Below the pieces are notes generated by a model. That model was given only the letters and a program-made list of their open reading frames with translations. It made no database searches and was not told the DNA's origin. Positions 8,449 through 18,168 of a stretch of DNA of 43,430 nt are shown here, in pieces. Each line of letters starts with the position of its first letter. Position 1 is the stretch's first letter. Location of the stretch: NCBI GenBank assembly GCA_944391575.1, contig CALXUC010000012.1, positions 1 to 43,430 of the forward strand, written 5' to 3'. Position numbers and translations under genes: made by a program. The DNA is from an uncultured Clostridia bacterium (lineage in GTDB: Bacteria; Bacillota; Clostridia; TANB77; CAG-508).

Positions 8449-8504
8449 TTCATTCACCTCTTATTTTATAATAATATGTTTTAATAAACATGTTTCAAGC
8501 AATA

Positions 8505-8723
8505 TTATTTTGCTCTCCACGTTATACGACCTTTAGTCAAATCATATGGAGAAAGTTCTAATTTTACTTTGTCTCCTGGTAAAATTTTTATATAATTCAT
8601 TCTTAATTTACCAGAAATATGTGCTAATACTTCATGTCCATTTTCTAATTTTACTTTGAACACTGTATTTGGCAAAGAGTCAGTTACTATACCTTCTACC
8701 TCTATAACATCTTCTTTAGACAT
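8505..8723 (-). CDS. infA: Translation initiation factor IF-1
   Basis: 72 aa from the ATG giving [11 protein letters not shown], with GGAGGT 7 nt upstream; a frame opening 14 codons earlier has no RBS. The OB-fold motifs [37 protein letters not shown] and [14 protein letters not shown] are standard. IF-1 blocks the 30S A site during initiation. Located between map and rpmJ, its normal Firmicutes place. Confidence 0.97.
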   Translation of the reverse strand: MSKEDVIEVEGIVTDSLPNTVFKVKLENGHEVLAHISGKLRMNYIKILPGDKVKLELSPYDLTKGRITWRAK

Positions 8724-8792
8724 ATTTATTACCTCCATATTATAAAAAATTTTAATTTTTTCCAATAACTATTATATTATACACTAATTTTC

Positions 8793-9560
8793 CTATAATG
8801 TCAATATTTGGGGTTCATTTTCTGTAATTAAAACTGTATTTTCATAATGTGCTGTTAGCGTTCCATCTTCTGAAATTATTGTCCAGCCATCATCTAGTTC
8901 TAATACTCCTTCTTTTCCCATTATTACCATAGGTTCTATTGCTAATGTCATCCCCGGCATTAGCCTTATACCTTTTCCTGCTTTTCCATAATTTGGAATT
9001 CCTGGATCTTCATGCATTTCTTTTCCTATTCCATGACCTTGAAACTCTTTTACTACTGAGTATCCATGTGCTTTTACATAGTTTCCTATAGTTGACGAAA
9101 TGTCTCCTAAACGATTTCCTTTTTTAGCAAATTTTATTCCTTCAAAAAAAGCTTGCTTAGTTACTGCGACTAATTCTTGAGCTTCTTTAGAAACATTACC
9201 AACTAAATAAGTTCTTGCACAATCTCCGTGATATCCATTTTTTAATACTACTAAATCTATACTTACAATGTCTCCATCTTTTATAATTACATCACTTGAT
9301 GGTATTCCATGTATAAGTACATCGTTTATTGAAATACACAACGTTCCTGGAAAAGGTGGCATATCTTTATAATAATTTGGATAATTTTTTTGAGCGGGTA
9401 TTGCATTTTGAGACAATATATATTTTTCTGCGATTCTATCTAATTCTAATGTTGATATCCCTGGTTTAATTGCTTTTTCTACTACTTTTTGTGTCTCATT
9501 TGCAATTTTACACGCTTCTTTCATTATTTCTATTTCTTTTTTAGATTTTATTGTTACCAA
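8793..9560 (-). CDS. map: Methionine aminopeptidase type I, TTG start
   Basis: 255 aa. It removes the N-terminal Met from nascent proteins using a dinuclear metal site. Visible ligands and motifs: INDVLIHGIPS, DLVVLKNGYHGDCARTY (two Asp), EFQGHGIGKEMHEDP (His), LAIEPMV (Glu) and HYENTVLITEN (Glu). The start appears to be TTG, giving MVTIKSKKEIEIM, which matches how the family begins (M-I-x-IKS); no ATG lies upstream in frame and the next Met would cut off the first helix. The RBS is weak (AGAAAGTAAG). It is separated from adk by 363 nt that hold a palindromic repeat, so its expression may be partly uncoupled from the operon. Confidence 0.95.
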   Translation of the reverse strand: MVTIKSKKEIEIMKEACKIANETQKVVEKAIKPGISTLELDRIAEKYILSQNAIPAQKNYPNYYKDMPPFPGTLCISINDVLIHGIPSSDVIIKDGDIVSIDLVVLKNGYHGDCARTYLVGNVSKEAQELVAVTKQAFFEGIKFAKKGNRLGDISSTIGNYVKAHGYSVVKEFQGHGIGKEMHEDPGIPNYGKAGKGIRLMPGMTLAIEPMVIMGKEGVLELDDGWTIISEDGTLTAHYENTVLITENEPQILTL

Positions 9561-9636
9561 TTTAAAACACTTACTTTCTAAAATTGATTATTAATAAAAA
9601 TTCTAATGTATTTAAATTAATATTTTTTATTAAGTT

Positions 9637-9894
9637 TTTATATAATTTTTTAAGTGAACTATCAAATAAAATTTTCGTAGAATTTCTAAATATTTTTTAC
9701 GTATTTATTATATTAATGTGTCGTGAGATATAGCTATTTTTAGTCAAAACATAGCTGGGGCGACACAATCCGGGTCTTGACTTGCAAATAGCTATATCTC
9801 ACGACTTTAATAAAAAATTTCCATAAAAAATATTAAGAACTTCTAACTCCGCTTTATTATGAATAGTTTCACTTTGCAAAATTTATATTTAAAA
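9637..9894. mobile_element. Palindromic element, copy C, with long divergent arms
   Basis: The core hairpin (9720-9739 pairing perfectly with 9786-9805) carries the same conserved loop as copies A and B, but the flanking sequence differs. Instead of GTTACAATTCAG ends, imperfect inverted arms extend far outward: TAGAATTTCTAAATATTTTT on the left (from about 9679) matches the complement of the right side up to about 9847, and AAGTGAACTATC (from 9652) matches the complement of 9863-9874. The pairing seems to continue to about 9637/9894. It fills nearly all of the 363-nt gene-free gap between adk and map. No convincing target duplication is visible. Confidence 0.65.
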
Positions 9895-9923
9895 ACCTGT
9901 TAAATTAAAATTAATTAAAATAA

Positions 9924-10593
9924 CTAATTATTCTTCTTAGCAAACTTCACAAATTCTTCAGCCACGTCATTAGAAGTTTTATGATTTTCTAAAGTAATTT
10001 GTTTAGTTACTAGCACACCTGTTTCTTTATAATAATTAATTATTTCAGGACTAGTTTTTTTATATACTTCTAATCTTTCTTTAAAAACTTCTTCAGTATC
10101 ATCTGGTCTTTGTATTAATTTACTACCGCATTTATCGCATATATTTTCTTTAGAAGGCTTTTTAAATTCCAGATTATATATTTCTCTACAAGAATCGTTG
10201 CTACAAATTCTTCTTTTTAATATTCTATCTAAAATTATTTTTTCTTCTACATCTAAATATAAAACGTAATCTATTTTAGTATTATTTGCCTTTAAAAATT
10301 CATCTAATTTAATAGCTTGAATTTTTGTTCTTGGATAACCATCTAATAAAGCTCCGTTTTTTACATCATCTTTTTGTAATCTATCATATATAATTTTTAT
10401 TGTTAATTCATCAGGAACTAACATACCATTATTTACATATTTTGCTAATTCAGTTCCTAATTCTCCACCTTCTTTAATATATTCTCTAAATATATCGCCT
10501 GTAGAAATATGTACTAGCCCCAAGTCTTTGGCTACCATATTTCCTACAGTTCCTTTACCACTTCCGTGGTGTACCTAACATAATTATATACAT
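9924..10593 (-). CDS. adk: Adenylate kinase, reading frame broken by one extra base in the P-loop
   Basis: Adk interconverts ATP + AMP and 2 ADP. The start ATG at 10591-10593 opens MYIIMLGTP, then one extra base (G at 10566 on the plus strand, C in the mRNA) shifts the frame, and TAA follows four codons after. Skipping it gives GSGKGTVGNMVAKDLGL and a normal protein of about 222 aa: STGDIFRE, LDGYPRTKIQA, a LID with four cysteines (zinc type), and RPDDTEE. The zero-frame codon at the shift is CGG. Adk is essential and sits in its usual secY-adk-map place, so the gene is presumably functional: either a sequence error or +1 recoding. Starting at the internal MVAKDLG would remove the P-loop and could not give an active enzyme. 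Confidence 0.85.
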
Positions 10594-10620
10594 ATTTATT
10601 CTCACAATCTCTTTTCTTTA

Positions 10621-11943
10621 TTATTCTAAAAATCCTTTATAATGCCTCATCATTAATTGAGATTCTAATTGTTGAATAATTTCTATAACTACACCAACAA
10701 CGATTAAGATTGATGTTCCACCAAATGCTATATTTAATCCTGTAAATTTCATAAACATTGGTAATATAGCTACTATACCTAGATATATACCTCCAAATAC
10801 AGTTAATTTTGTCATTACTGATGTTAAGTAATCTGTTGTAGGTTTTCCTGCTCTTATTCCTGGTATAAATCCACCGTTTTTCTTAATATTGCTTGCAACT
10901 TCTGCTGGATTGAATACTGCATACGTATAGAAGAATGTAAATCCAACTATTAATAATAAATATACTATTGCATTTGCTATTACATACCCAGTAGCTACTT
11001 CTGATGAAGATGTTGCTAATGAGAAGTTATATAATACATTTAAGAAACCTGATTCTGAAGCAATATTTGGATTAAATATTTGTATTATTAAAGCAGGGAA
11101 TGTCATAAATGATGATGCAAAAATTATTGGGATAACACCTGCCATCGCTAATTTTAATGGTATATGTGTATTTTGACCACCATACATTTTTCTTCCTACT
11201 ACTTTTTTAGCGTATTGTACTGGTATTCTTCTTTCAGCTTTTTGTACAAATACAACTGCTGCTACAAGTATTAATGCACCTACTACAATTCCTAAAGCTT
11301 TTATTAAACCAACTGAATCGAATCCTACTGTCGTAAATACTAATTGCCATATAGTAGTAAGTAATGATGGTAAACCTGCGATTATACCTACAAATATGAT
11401 CATAGATATACCATTACCGATACCTTTTTTAGTAATTTGTTCTCCAAGCCACATTAATATTGATGTACCTGTTACTAATGATACTATAACTGTTACAGCT
11501 GTAATAAATCCATTGTCTAAGAATATTCCACTTGCACTATATGAAATATAAATTCCTATAGCTTCAATAGTTGCTAAAACTATTGTAACGATTTTAGTAA
11601 TTTTATTTATTTTAGCTCTTCCCATTTCTCCGCCTTCTTTAGCTAACTTGTCTAAAGAAGGTATTACCATTTGCAACAATTGCATTATAATTGATGCCGT
11701 GATGTAAGGAGTAATAGACATTGCAAATAATGAAAATCTTGAGAAAGCTCCTCCTGATATTAAATCTATAAGTCCTACTAAACTTTGAGATGAATTAGCC
11801 ATAGCATCTGCTAAAGCTATAACATCTACACCTGGTGCTGTTATATAGCAACCAATTCTAAAAACTACGATTAAAACTAATGTATATAAGAGCTTTTTCC
11901 TAACTGCTGGAGTTTTTATCGCACTCATAATAGTTTTAAACAT
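10621..11943 (-). CDS. secY: Preprotein translocase subunit SecY
   Basis: 440 aa with ten membrane segments, the channel of the Sec translocon. Recognisable blocks are FRIGCYITAPGVD, ALAMSITPYITASIIMQLLQ (FSRFSLFAMSITPYI), the GMYGGQNTHIPLKLAMAGVIPIIFA loop, and the cytoplasmic FNPAEVASNIKKNGGFIPGIRAGKPT segment needed for SecA contact. The start overlaps the rplO stop by one base, indicating translational coupling. Confidence 0.98.
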   Translation of the reverse strand: MFKTIMSAIKTPAVRKKLLYTLVLIVVFRIGCYITAPGVDVIALADAMANSSQSLVGLIDLISGGAFSRFSLFAMSITPYITASIIMQLLQMVIPSLDKLAKEGGEMGRAKINKITKIVTIVLATIEAIGIYISYSASGIFLDNGFITAVTVIVSLVTGTSILMWLGEQITKKGIGNGISMIIFVGIIAGLPSLLTTIWQLVFTTVGFDSVGLIKALGIVVGALILVAAVVFVQKAERRIPVQYAKKVVGRKMYGGQNTHIPLKLAMAGVIPIIFASSFMTFPALIIQIFNPNIASESGFLNVLYNFSLATSSSEVATGYVIANAIVYLLLIVGFTFFYTYAVFNPAEVASNIKKNGGFIPGIRAGKPTTDYLTSVMTKLTVFGGIYLGIVAILPMFMKFTGLNIAFGGTSILIVVGVVIEIIQQLESQLMMRHYKGFLE

Positions 11944-12380
11944 TATTTATTCACCTCAACCTTTCCTCCAGCTGCTTCAATTTTTTCTTGAGCACCTTTT
12001 GTACATCTAACAGCTTTTACTGTTAATGCTTTTTCTATATTACCTGTTCCTAAAATAACGATACCATCGTTTATTTTAGATATGATTCCTTCTGCTAATA
12101 AAGTTTCAGCTGTTACTTCTTTTGCTTTAGATTTATTTAACATTGTTAAAGTAACTTCTGTATATGTTAAAGCATGAATATTTGTAAATCCTCTTTTTGG
12201 TAATCTTCTATATAATGGTGTTTGGCCTCCTTCAAAACCTCTTCTTACTCCGCCACCTGATCTAGCCTTTTGTCCTTTTTGACCACGTCCTGAAGTTTTT
12301 CCAAGTCCTGAACTTGAACCTCTACCTACTCTTTTTCTTGATACTCTTTTTGTAGCACTTTTAATTTCGCCTAATTGCAT
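11943..12380 (-). CDS. rplO: 50S ribosomal protein L15
   Basis: 145 aa. The Gly/Arg-rich N-terminal extension ([25 protein letters not shown]) and [20 protein letters not shown] are diagnostic of uL15, which threads into domain V of 23S rRNA. It follows rpsE by only 42 nt. In most bacteria rpmD (L30) lies between these two genes; there is no room for it here. RBS GGAGG before the ATG. Confidence 0.98.
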   Translation of the reverse strand: MQLGEIKSATKRVSRKRVGRGSSSGLGKTSGRGQKGQKARSGGGVRRGFEGGQTPLYRRLPKRGFTNIHALTYTEVTLTMLNKSKAKEVTAETLLAEGIISKINDGIVILGTGNIEKALTVKAVRCTKGAQEKIEAAGGKVEVNK

Positions 12381-12422
12381 CGTAAATTCACCTCCAATAT
12401 TTGGTTTTTAAAATAACTTAAA

Positions 12423-12917
12423 TTATAATATTTCCTCAACTTTTTTGCCTCTTTTTTTAGCAATTTCTTCAATAGTGTTCATATTTTGTAAAGCATTTAT
12501 AGTAGCATATACTACGTTTCTTGGATTATTTGTTCCAATAACTTTAGTTTTTATATCTCTATATCCTGCTAACTCTAATACTGGTCTTACGCTACCACCT
12601 GCAATAAGTCCTGAACCTTCTGCACCTGGTTTTAATAATACAGTTGCACTACCGAATTTTCCTAAATATTCGTGAGGTATTGTTGTTCCTACAACTGGAA
12701 CTTCTATTAAATTCTTTTTAGCTTCATCTATAGCTTTTTTAATTGCGTCTGGAACTTCTGCTGCTTTACCATTTCCTACACCAATATGTCCATTCTCATC
12801 TCCGACTACAACTACAGCGCTAAATCTAAAAGTTCTACCACCTTTTACAACTTTTGCAACTCTATTAATTGCAACTACTTTTTCTTTTAATTCTTGAACT
12901 TCTTTATTTAATTCCAT
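12423..12917 (-). CDS. rpsE: 30S ribosomal protein S5
   Basis: 164 aa. The double-stranded RNA-binding fold has [41 protein letters not shown] and the C-terminal [22 protein letters not shown] plus [17 protein letters not shown]5 acts in decoding fidelity and mRNA unwinding at the 30S entry site. RBS GGAGG is about 9 nt upstream. Normal in every visible feature. Confidence 0.98.
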   Translation of the reverse strand: MELNKEVQELKEKVVAINRVAKVVKGGRTFRFSAVVVVGDENGHIGVGNGKAAEVPDAIKKAIDEAKKNLIEVPVVGTTIPHEYLGKFGSATVLLKPGAEGSGLIAGGSVRPVLELAGYRDIKTKVIGTNNPRNVVYATINALQNMNTIEEIAKKRGKKVEEIL

Positions 12918-12953
12918 TTAATTTGAAATCCTCCTTCCATAAATAAATAACAC

Positions 12954-13313
12954 CTAAAATTCTAATCCTGCTTCTCTTGCAGATTCTGCTAATGCTTTAA
13001 CTACACCATGATAAATATATCCACTTCTATCAAATACTATAGTTTTTATATTTTTTTCCATTGCTTTTTTTGCAATTAAAGCTCCTAATTCTTTAGCTGC
13101 AGCAACATTAGAATGTTTTTCTTTAACTTCTTTATCTAATGTAGAAGCACTTACTAATGTTACGCCTTTTGTATCATCAATTACTTGAACATACAAATTT
13201 GTATTACTTCTAAAAACACAAAGTCTTGGACGCTCTGAAGTTCCAGATACTTTATTACGAACTCTAGCATGTCTTCTTTCTCTTTCAGACTTTCTATCTA
13301 TTTTTGTAATCAT
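12954..13313 (-). CDS. rplR: 50S ribosomal protein L18
   Basis: 119 aa. [42 protein letters not shown] and [25 protein letters not shown] are the standard uL18 blocks. L18 binds 5S rRNA with L5 and L25 to form the central protuberance. It lies between rplF and rpsE; RBS GAGGTG. Confidence 0.98.
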   Translation of the reverse strand: MITKIDRKSERERRHARVRNKVSGTSERPRLCVFRSNTNLYVQVIDDTKGVTLVSASTLDKEVKEKHSNVAAAKELGALIAKKAMEKNIKTIVFDRSGYIYHGVVKALAESAREAGLEF

Positions 13314-13336
13314 TTATTTTTCACCTCTTTTAAACT

Positions 13337-13876
13337 TTATTTCTTACCTGTTTTACCTTCTTTTCTACGAATAACTTCATAATCGTATTTAATACCTTTA
13401 CCTCTATATACTTCAGGTAATCTTTTTGTTCTAATAACAGCAGCAGTTTGACCAACTAATTCTTTGTCAACTCCCTTTACTATTATTTGATTAGGTGTTG
13501 GAACCTCAAATTTAATTCCTTCTGGTTCTTCCATTTCCACTGGATGTGAATAGCCTAAGTTAAGAACTAATTTTTTACCTTGTTTTTGAGCTCTGTAACC
13601 TACACCATTAACTTCTAATGTTTTTGAAAATTCATTAGTTACACCTAATATCATATTATTTATTAATGTTCTTGTTAAACCATGTAAGCTTCTATTTTCT
13701 TTTAAATCATTTGGTCTAGCAACAGTTACAGTATTATCTTTAACTTCAATTTTCATATCTTTATGCATTTCTTTTGTCATAGTACCTTTTGGTCCTTTAA
13801 CTGTAACAATATTTCCATCTACTTTTACTTCTACCCCTGCTGGAATTGCTATTGGTTTATTTCCTATTCTTGACAT
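13337..13876 (-). CDS. rplF: 50S ribosomal protein L6
   Basis: 179 aa. It begins [17 protein letters not shown] and has two homologous L6 domains; the second carries [36 protein letters not shown] and [29 protein letters not shown]6 lies near the sarcin-ricin loop. RBS AAAGGAG. Standard length and spacing (24 nt to rpsH). Confidence 0.98.
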   Translation of the reverse strand: MSRIGNKPIAIPAGVEVKVDGNIVTVKGPKGTMTKEMHKDMKIEVKDNTVTVARPNDLKENRSLHGLTRTLINNMILGVTNEFSKTLEVNGVGYRAQKQGKKLVLNLGYSHPVEMEEPEGIKFEVPTPNQIIVKGVDKELVGQTAAVIRTKRLPEVYRGKGIKYDYEVIRRKEGKTGKK

Positions 13877-13900
13877 TATTTTTAACTCCTTTCTTAAATA

Positions 13901-14299
13901 TTACCAAACATATGCTAAAACTTCTCCACCAACATTATTTTTTCTTGCATCTTTATCTGTCATAATTCCTTTTGGTGTTGAAATTATAGCGATTCCTAAT
14001 CCGTTAAGAACTTTTGGTAATTCTTCTTTTGAAGCATAAATTCTTAACCCAGGTTTGCTTATTCTTTTTAATCCAGCTATAACCTTATTACCTTTTTCAT
14101 CATATTTTAAAGCAACTCTTATAACACCTTGTGTTTCGTTTTCAAGTTCTTCATATGATTTTATATATCCTTCATTATATAAGATTTCAGCTATTGCTAA
14201 CTTTACTTTTGATTTTGGAATATCTACAATTTTTGCTTTTGATTTATTTCCATTTCTAATTCTTGTTAACATATCTGCTATTGGATCAGTAGTATTCAT
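13901..14299 (-). CDS. rpsH: 30S ribosomal protein S8
   Basis: 132 aa, starting [19 protein letters not shown] and ending [27 protein letters not shown], the classic uS8 ends. S8 binds helix 21 of 16S rRNA. In Escherichia coli S8 represses the spc operon by binding near rplE; no equivalent site was identified here. RBS AAAGGAGG 8-9 nt before the ATG. Confidence 0.98.
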   Translation of the reverse strand: MNTTDPIADMLTRIRNGNKSKAKIVDIPKSKVKLAIAEILYNEGYIKSYEELENETQGVIRVALKYDEKGNKVIAGLKRISKPGLRIYASKEELPKVLNGLGIAIISTPKGIMTDKDARKNNVGGEVLAYVW

Positions 14300-14363
14300 A
14301 TTTTTATTTACCTCCTTTTAAGTTTTACGTAACTTTAAGGAACGTCCCTAAAGTTCATATTTA

Positions 14364-14549
14364 TTACCAGCTAGCTTTTTTAACTCCTGGTATTTCACCT
14401 TTATGCGCTAATTCTCTGAAACATACACGGCATATACCATATTTTCTAATATATGCATGTGGTCTACCACATAATTTACATCTATTATATTCTCTTGTTT
14501 TATATTTTTGTGGTTTTTGTTGTTTTACTTTCATTGATTTTTTAGCCAT
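14364..14549 (-). CDS. rpsN: 30S ribosomal protein S14, zinc (type Z) form
   Basis: 61 aa, the short form of uS14. The zinc site is CKLCGRPH then CRVC (two CxxC pairs 12 residues apart). The short zinc form is usual in Clostridia and needs zinc for folding; a longer zinc-free paralogue may exist elsewhere in a genome but is not in this window. Between rplE and rpsH as expected, RBS GGAGG. Confidence 0.97.
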   Translation of the reverse strand: MAKKSMKVKQQKPQKYKTREYNRCKLCGRPHAYIRKYGICRVCFRELAHKGEIPGVKKASW

Positions 14550-14580
14550 TTGATTTAATTACCTCCTTTAAGGTTATATT

Positions 14581-15120
14581 TTATTTGCTAAAAGGCATTC
14601 CTAATAATGTTAATAATTCTTTTGCCTCTTCGTCTGTTTTAGCTGTAGTAACAAATATTATATCCATACCTCTTAATTTATCTATTTTATCATATTCTAT
14701 TTCTGGGAATATTAATTGTTCTTTTACACCCATTGAGTAATTTCCTCTTCCATCAAATGAATTAACAGAAACTCCTCTGAAATCTCTAACTCTTGGAAGT
14801 GCAACATTAAATAATTTATATGCAAAATCATACATTTTTCCAGCTCTTAATGTTACTTTACATCCAACACTTACACCTTCTCTTAATTTAAAAGCAGCTA
14901 TAGCTTTTTTTGATTTTGTTACAACTGGTTTTTGTCCTGTAATTAATGTTAAATCATTAACTGCATTTTCTAAAACTTTAGGTGTATCTTTTATATCGCC
15001 TAATCCCATATTTATAACGATTTTTTCTAACTTTGGAACTTGCATTTCTGAAGTATAGCCAAATTTTTTCATCATAGCTTGTTTTACTTCTTTTTCATAT
15101 ACTTCTTTTAACTTTTCCAT
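14581..15120 (-). CDS. rplE: 50S ribosomal protein L5
   Basis: 179 aa. [37 protein letters not shown] and [20 protein letters not shown] then [13 protein letters not shown] identify uL5, which binds 5S rRNA and forms bridge B1b with S13. RBS AAAGGAGG. Typical length and neighbours (rplX upstream, rpsN downstream). Confidence 0.98.
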   Translation of the reverse strand: MEKLKEVYEKEVKQAMMKKFGYTSEMQVPKLEKIVINMGLGDIKDTPKVLENAVNDLTLITGQKPVVTKSKKAIAAFKLREGVSVGCKVTLRAGKMYDFAYKLFNVALPRVRDFRGVSVNSFDGRGNYSMGVKEQLIFPEIEYDKIDKLRGMDIIFVTTAKTDEEAKELLTLLGMPFSK

Positions 15121-15144
15121 TATAAGTTTTACCTCCTTTTTCTA

Positions 15145-15462
15145 TTATTTTAATTCTGCACCACATTTTCTGCAAACTCTTACTTTATTATCTTTTTCTA
15201 CTTTATATCCAACTTTTACTGGTTTATTACATTTTGAACATACAACACCTAGTTTTGCACTATGTATTGGACATTCTACTGGAATTATTCCGCCTTCTTG
15301 ACCTTGTTTTCTAGGTTTTACGTGTTTTTTTCTAACATTTACACCTTTTACTATAACCTTTTCAACTTTAGGTAAAACTTGAAGTACTTCTCCTCTTTTT
15401 CCTTTATCATTTCCAGATAAAACTTGAACTGTATCGCCTTTCTTTATTTTCACAGTTTTCAC
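15145..15462 (-). CDS. rplX: 50S ribosomal protein L24
   Basis: 105 aa. It has an N-terminal KOW motif (KKGDTVQVLSGNDKGKRGEVLQV) followed by VIVKGVNVRKKHVKP and a C-terminal Cys-rich part with C..CNKP and CRKCGAELK, as in many Firmicutes L24 proteins. L24 starts assembly of the large subunit at the 23S 5' domain. RBS GAGGTG. Confidence 0.97.
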   Translation of the reverse strand: MKTVKIKKGDTVQVLSGNDKGKRGEVLQVLPKVEKVIVKGVNVRKKHVKPRKQGQEGGIIPVECPIHSAKLGVVCSKCNKPVKVGYKVEKDNKVRVCRKCGAELK

Positions 15463-15496
15463 CTCTTTAAAAATTATTTTTATATTGATTTGCTTA

Positions 15497-15865
15497 TTAT
15501 AATACTTCTGGAGCTAAAGATAAGATTTTCATATAATCATGATCTCTTAATTCTCTTGCTATAGGTCCAAATATACGAGTACCTCTAGGTGTTTTATCAT
15601 CACGAATTATAACAGCAGCGTTTTCATCAAATCTTAAATATGATCCGTCTTCTCTTCTTATTGGTCTTTTTGTTCTAACTATAACAGCTTTAACAACATC
15701 GCCTTTGTTAACAACGCCTCCTGGTGTTGCTGATTTTACAGAAGCTATTATTACATCACCAATACCTGCATATTTTCTATGTGATCCACCCATACATCTA
15801 ATACACATAAGTTCTTTTGCACCAGTATTATCAGCTACTTTTAATATTGTTTGTTGTTGTACCAT
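15497..15865 (-). CDS. rplN: 50S ribosomal protein L14
   Basis: 122 aa. [22 protein letters not shown], the [24 protein letters not shown] block, and [28 protein letters not shown] are diagnostic of uL14, which contacts 16S helix 14 (bridge B8) and the anti-association factor RsfS. RBS GGAGG. Standard in every respect. Confidence 0.98.
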   Translation of the reverse strand: MVQQQTILKVADNTGAKELMCIRCMGGSHRKYAGIGDVIIASVKSATPGGVVNKGDVVKAVIVRTKRPIRREDGSYLRFDENAAVIIRDDKTPRGTRIFGPIARELRDHDYMKILSLAPEVL

Positions 15866-15891
15866 GAGTCCTATTCCTCCTTATTTTAATT

Positions 15892-16155
15892 CTATTTTAT
15901 TATAGCCTTTTCAACTATTTCAACAACTCTCCATCTTTTATCTTTAGATAAAGGTCTTGTTTCCATAACTTTAACTTTATCACCTATTTGGCATTTATTT
16001 TCTTCATCATGAGCTTTTAAGTTATAAGTTCTTTTTACTATTTTTCCATATACTGGATGTTTTACATTAGTTTGTACGGCTACAACTACAGTTTTATCCA
16101 TTTTATCAGATTTTACTGTACCTATTAATACTTTACGAAGATTTCTTTCTTCCAT
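15892..16155 (-). CDS. rpsQ: 30S ribosomal protein S17
   Basis: 87 aa OB-fold protein. [42 protein letters not shown] and [26 protein letters not shown] match uS17, a primary binder of the 16S 5' domain. RBS GGAGG 8 nt before the ATG. It follows rpmC by 24 nt. Confidence 0.98.
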   Translation of the reverse strand: MEERNLRKVLIGTVKSDKMDKTVVVAVQTNVKHPVYGKIVKRTYNLKAHDEENKCQIGDKVKVMETRPLSKDKRWRVVEIVEKAIIK

Positions 16156-16179
16156 TTAAAAATTGCCTCCTTTCCAAAA

Positions 16180-16377
16180 CTATTTTACTTCTAATTCTCT
16201 TTGTCTTAAAACAGTTTTCATTCTTGCTATATCTTTTTTTACTTCTTTTATTCTCATAGGATTATCTAATCCATTTGTAGCTAATTTAAATCTTAATTTA
16301 AATAACTCTTGTTTTAATTCTCCTATTTCTTTTTCTAGTTCTGGTGAAGACATTTCTTTAATTTTATTAATCTTCAT
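16180..16377 (-). CDS. rpmC: 50S ribosomal protein L29
   Basis: 65 aa from the ATG giving [10 protein letters not shown] frame extension to an upstream GTG exists, but AGGTGG sits 5-11 nt ahead of this ATG and the family begins near M-K-x-x-x-(I/L)-(R/K)-x-(M/L)-(S/T). [35 protein letters not shown] is the two-helix hairpin of uL29, which lies by the tunnel exit next to L23. Its start overlaps the rplP stop by 11 nt, so the two are translationally coupled. Confidence 0.96.
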   Translation of the reverse strand: MKINKIKEMSSPELEKEIGELKQELFKLRFKLATNGLDNPMRIKEVKKDIARMKTVLRQRELEVK

Positions 16378-16807
16378 CACTATCACCACCTACTTCATTT
16401 TCTCTTGCTATAAATTTAGTTTTAATTGGTAGTTTATGTGCAGCAAGTCTTAATGCTTCTTTAGCTGTCTCTTCTGAAATTCCTTCTATTTCAAACATTA
16501 CTCTTCCTGGTTTAACTACCGCTACCCAATATTCTACAGCGCCTTTACCTTTACCCATACGAGTTCCAATAGGTTTAGTAGATATTGGTTTGTCTGGAAA
16601 TAATTTTATCCAAACTTTTCCACCTCTTTTTATGAAACGAGTCATAGCTATACGAGCAGCTTCTATTTGATTTGCTGTTATTAATCCAGCTTCTAAAGCT
16701 TGTAATCCGTATTGTCCTTCAGTAACTTTGTTACCTCTTGTAGCTTTACCTCTATTTCTACCTTTTTGCATTTTTCTATATTTAGTCTTTTTTGGCATTA
16801 CTGGCAT
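16367..16807 (-). CDS. rplP: 50S ribosomal protein L16
   Basis: 146 aa. [71 protein letters not shown] and [27 protein letters not shown] are standard uL16, which helps position tRNA in the A site and finishes large-subunit maturation. The ATG shares one base with the rpsC stop (TAATG), and GGAGGAG lies upstream of it. A second Met three codons in (MPKKTKYR) is the alternative start. The C-terminus has an acidic extension (GGDSDED). Confidence 0.97.
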   Translation of the reverse strand: MPVMPKKTKYRKMQKGRNRGKATRGNKVTEGQYGLQALEAGLITANQIEAARIAMTRFIKRGGKVWIKLFPDKPISTKPIGTRMGKGKGAVEYWVAVVKPGRVMFEIEGISEETAKEALRLAAHKLPIKTKFIARENEVGGDSDED

Positions 16808-17475
16808 TAGTCTTCTCCTCCTTCTTTACTCTCTTTTTTAGGTTTTTCAGGAAGAACTTCACCTTTATATATCCAAACTTTAACGCCTATTTTTCCATAT
16901 GTTGTATTTGCCTCTGCAAATCCATAATCTATGTCAGCTCTTAAAGTTTGAAGAGGAATTGTTCCTTCTTTGTAGAATTCTGTTCTTGCCATATCAGCTC
17001 CACCTAATCTACCAGATACAGATGTTTTTATTCCTAATGCTCCTGCTTTCATTGCTTTTTGCATTACAGATTTCATTGCTTTTCTGAAAGAAATTCTTCT
17101 TTCTAATTGTCCAGCAATATTTTCTGCTACTAATTGAGCATTTGTATCTACATCTTTAACCTCTACTATATTTAAGTTTACATCTTTACCTATCATTTTA
17201 ACTAATTCTGCTTTTAAACTTTCTGCTAAGTTTCCACCTTTACCAATTACTAATCCTGGTTTTGCAGTGAAAACATTTACTTTTACCATTTTTGCAGTTC
17301 TTTCAATTTCAATTTTTGAAATTCCGCTTGCATATAATTTGTTTTTTACAAATTTACGTATTTTAACGTCTTCTACTAAGTAGTCTCCAAAGTTTTTAGA
17401 GTCTGCATACCATTTTGAACTCCAATCTTTGATTATACCTACTCTCATTCCATGTGGATGCATTTTTTGCCCCAT
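16807..17475 (-). CDS. rpsC: 30S ribosomal protein S3
   Basis: 222 aa from the ATG giving [14 protein letters not shown], placed by GGAGG 9 nt upstream. The KH domain has [14 protein letters not shown]; the C-terminal half has [41 protein letters not shown] and [30 protein letters not shown]3 lines the mRNA entry channel. It ends in a charged [12 protein letters not shown] tail. Confidence 0.97.
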   Translation of the reverse strand: MGQKMHPHGMRVGIIKDWSSKWYADSKNFGDYLVEDVKIRKFVKNKLYASGISKIEIERTAKMVKVNVFTAKPGLVIGKGGNLAESLKAELVKMIGKDVNLNIVEVKDVDTNAQLVAENIAGQLERRISFRKAMKSVMQKAMKAGALGIKTSVSGRLGGADMARTEFYKEGTIPLQTLRADIDYGFAEANTTYGKIGVKVWIYKGEVLPEKPKKESKEGGED

Positions 17476-17497
17476 CTTAAAATCCTCCTCTCTTTCT

Positions 17498-17860
17498 TTA
17501 TGCAATCTCTCTTAATACTATTGTTATATGACTTGTTCTTTTTCTAATTCTAACTGCTGAACCTTTTGCAGCTGGTCTAATTCTTTTTAATGTAGGTCCT
17601 TGGTTAGCATAAATTTCGCTAACAACTAAGTTATTTCTAGTCATATGATTATTGTTTTCTGCATTTGCTAATGCTGATTTTAATAATTTTTCTATTATTT
17701 CTGCTGAAGCTTTAGGTGCAAATTTTACGATTGCTAATGCTTCGTTTACGCTTTTTCCTCTTATTAAGTCAGCAACTATTTTAACTTTTCTAGCTGAAAT
17801 TCTAGCATAACGTAATTCTGCTCTAGCTTCTTTAACTTGATTTTCTAATTGTTCTGGCAC
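17498..17860 (-). CDS. rplV: 50S ribosomal protein L22
   Basis: 120 aa. [31 protein letters not shown], the central block [54 protein letters not shown] is typical of uL22, whose beta-hairpin (including [13 protein letters not shown]) lines the peptide exit tunnel and is a site of macrolide resistance. No resistance-type insertion or deletion is seen. RBS GGAGG. Confidence 0.97.
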   Translation of the reverse strand: MPEQLENQVKEARAELRYARISARKVKIVADLIRGKSVNEALAIVKFAPKASAEIIEKLLKSALANAENNNHMTRNNLVVSEIYANQGPTLKRIRPAAKGSAVRIRKRTSHITIVLREIA

Positions 17861-17884
17861 TTTCTTTACCTCCTAATTTTTATT

Positions 17885-18163
17885 TTACTTAACTGCTGAT
17901 GCTTTTTCTCCTGAATGACCTTTAAAAGTTCTTGTTGGTGCAAATTCTCCTAATTTATGACCAATCATTTCCTCTGTAATATATACAGGAACATGTTTTC
18001 TACCATCATGAACAGCTATTGTATGACCAACCATTTGTGGATATATTGTAGATGCTCTTGACCATGTTTTTAATACTTCTTTTTTGTTTTGCTCATTTAA
18101 TGCTGTTATTCTTTTCATTAATTCTGGTGCTACAAATGGTGCTTTTTTACTTGATCTACTCAT
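17885..18163 (-). CDS. rpsS: 30S ribosomal protein S19
   Basis: 92 aa. [67 protein letters not shown] and HSGEKA identify uS19, a 30S head protein forming a complex with S13. Only 5 nt separate it from rplB, so the two are likely coupled. RBS GGAGG. Confidence 0.97.
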   Translation of the reverse strand: MSRSSKKAPFVAPELMKRITALNEQNKKEVLKTWSRASTIYPQMVGHTIAVHDGRKHVPVYITEEMIGHKLGEFAPTRTFKGHSGEKASAVK

Positions 18164-18168
18164 AACGC

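Noticed and set aside
12445-12675. Plus-strand open frames opposite the ribosomal genes, such as this one over rpsE
   Set aside because: They lie antisense to clearly conserved genes and lack RBS and recognisable protein features.
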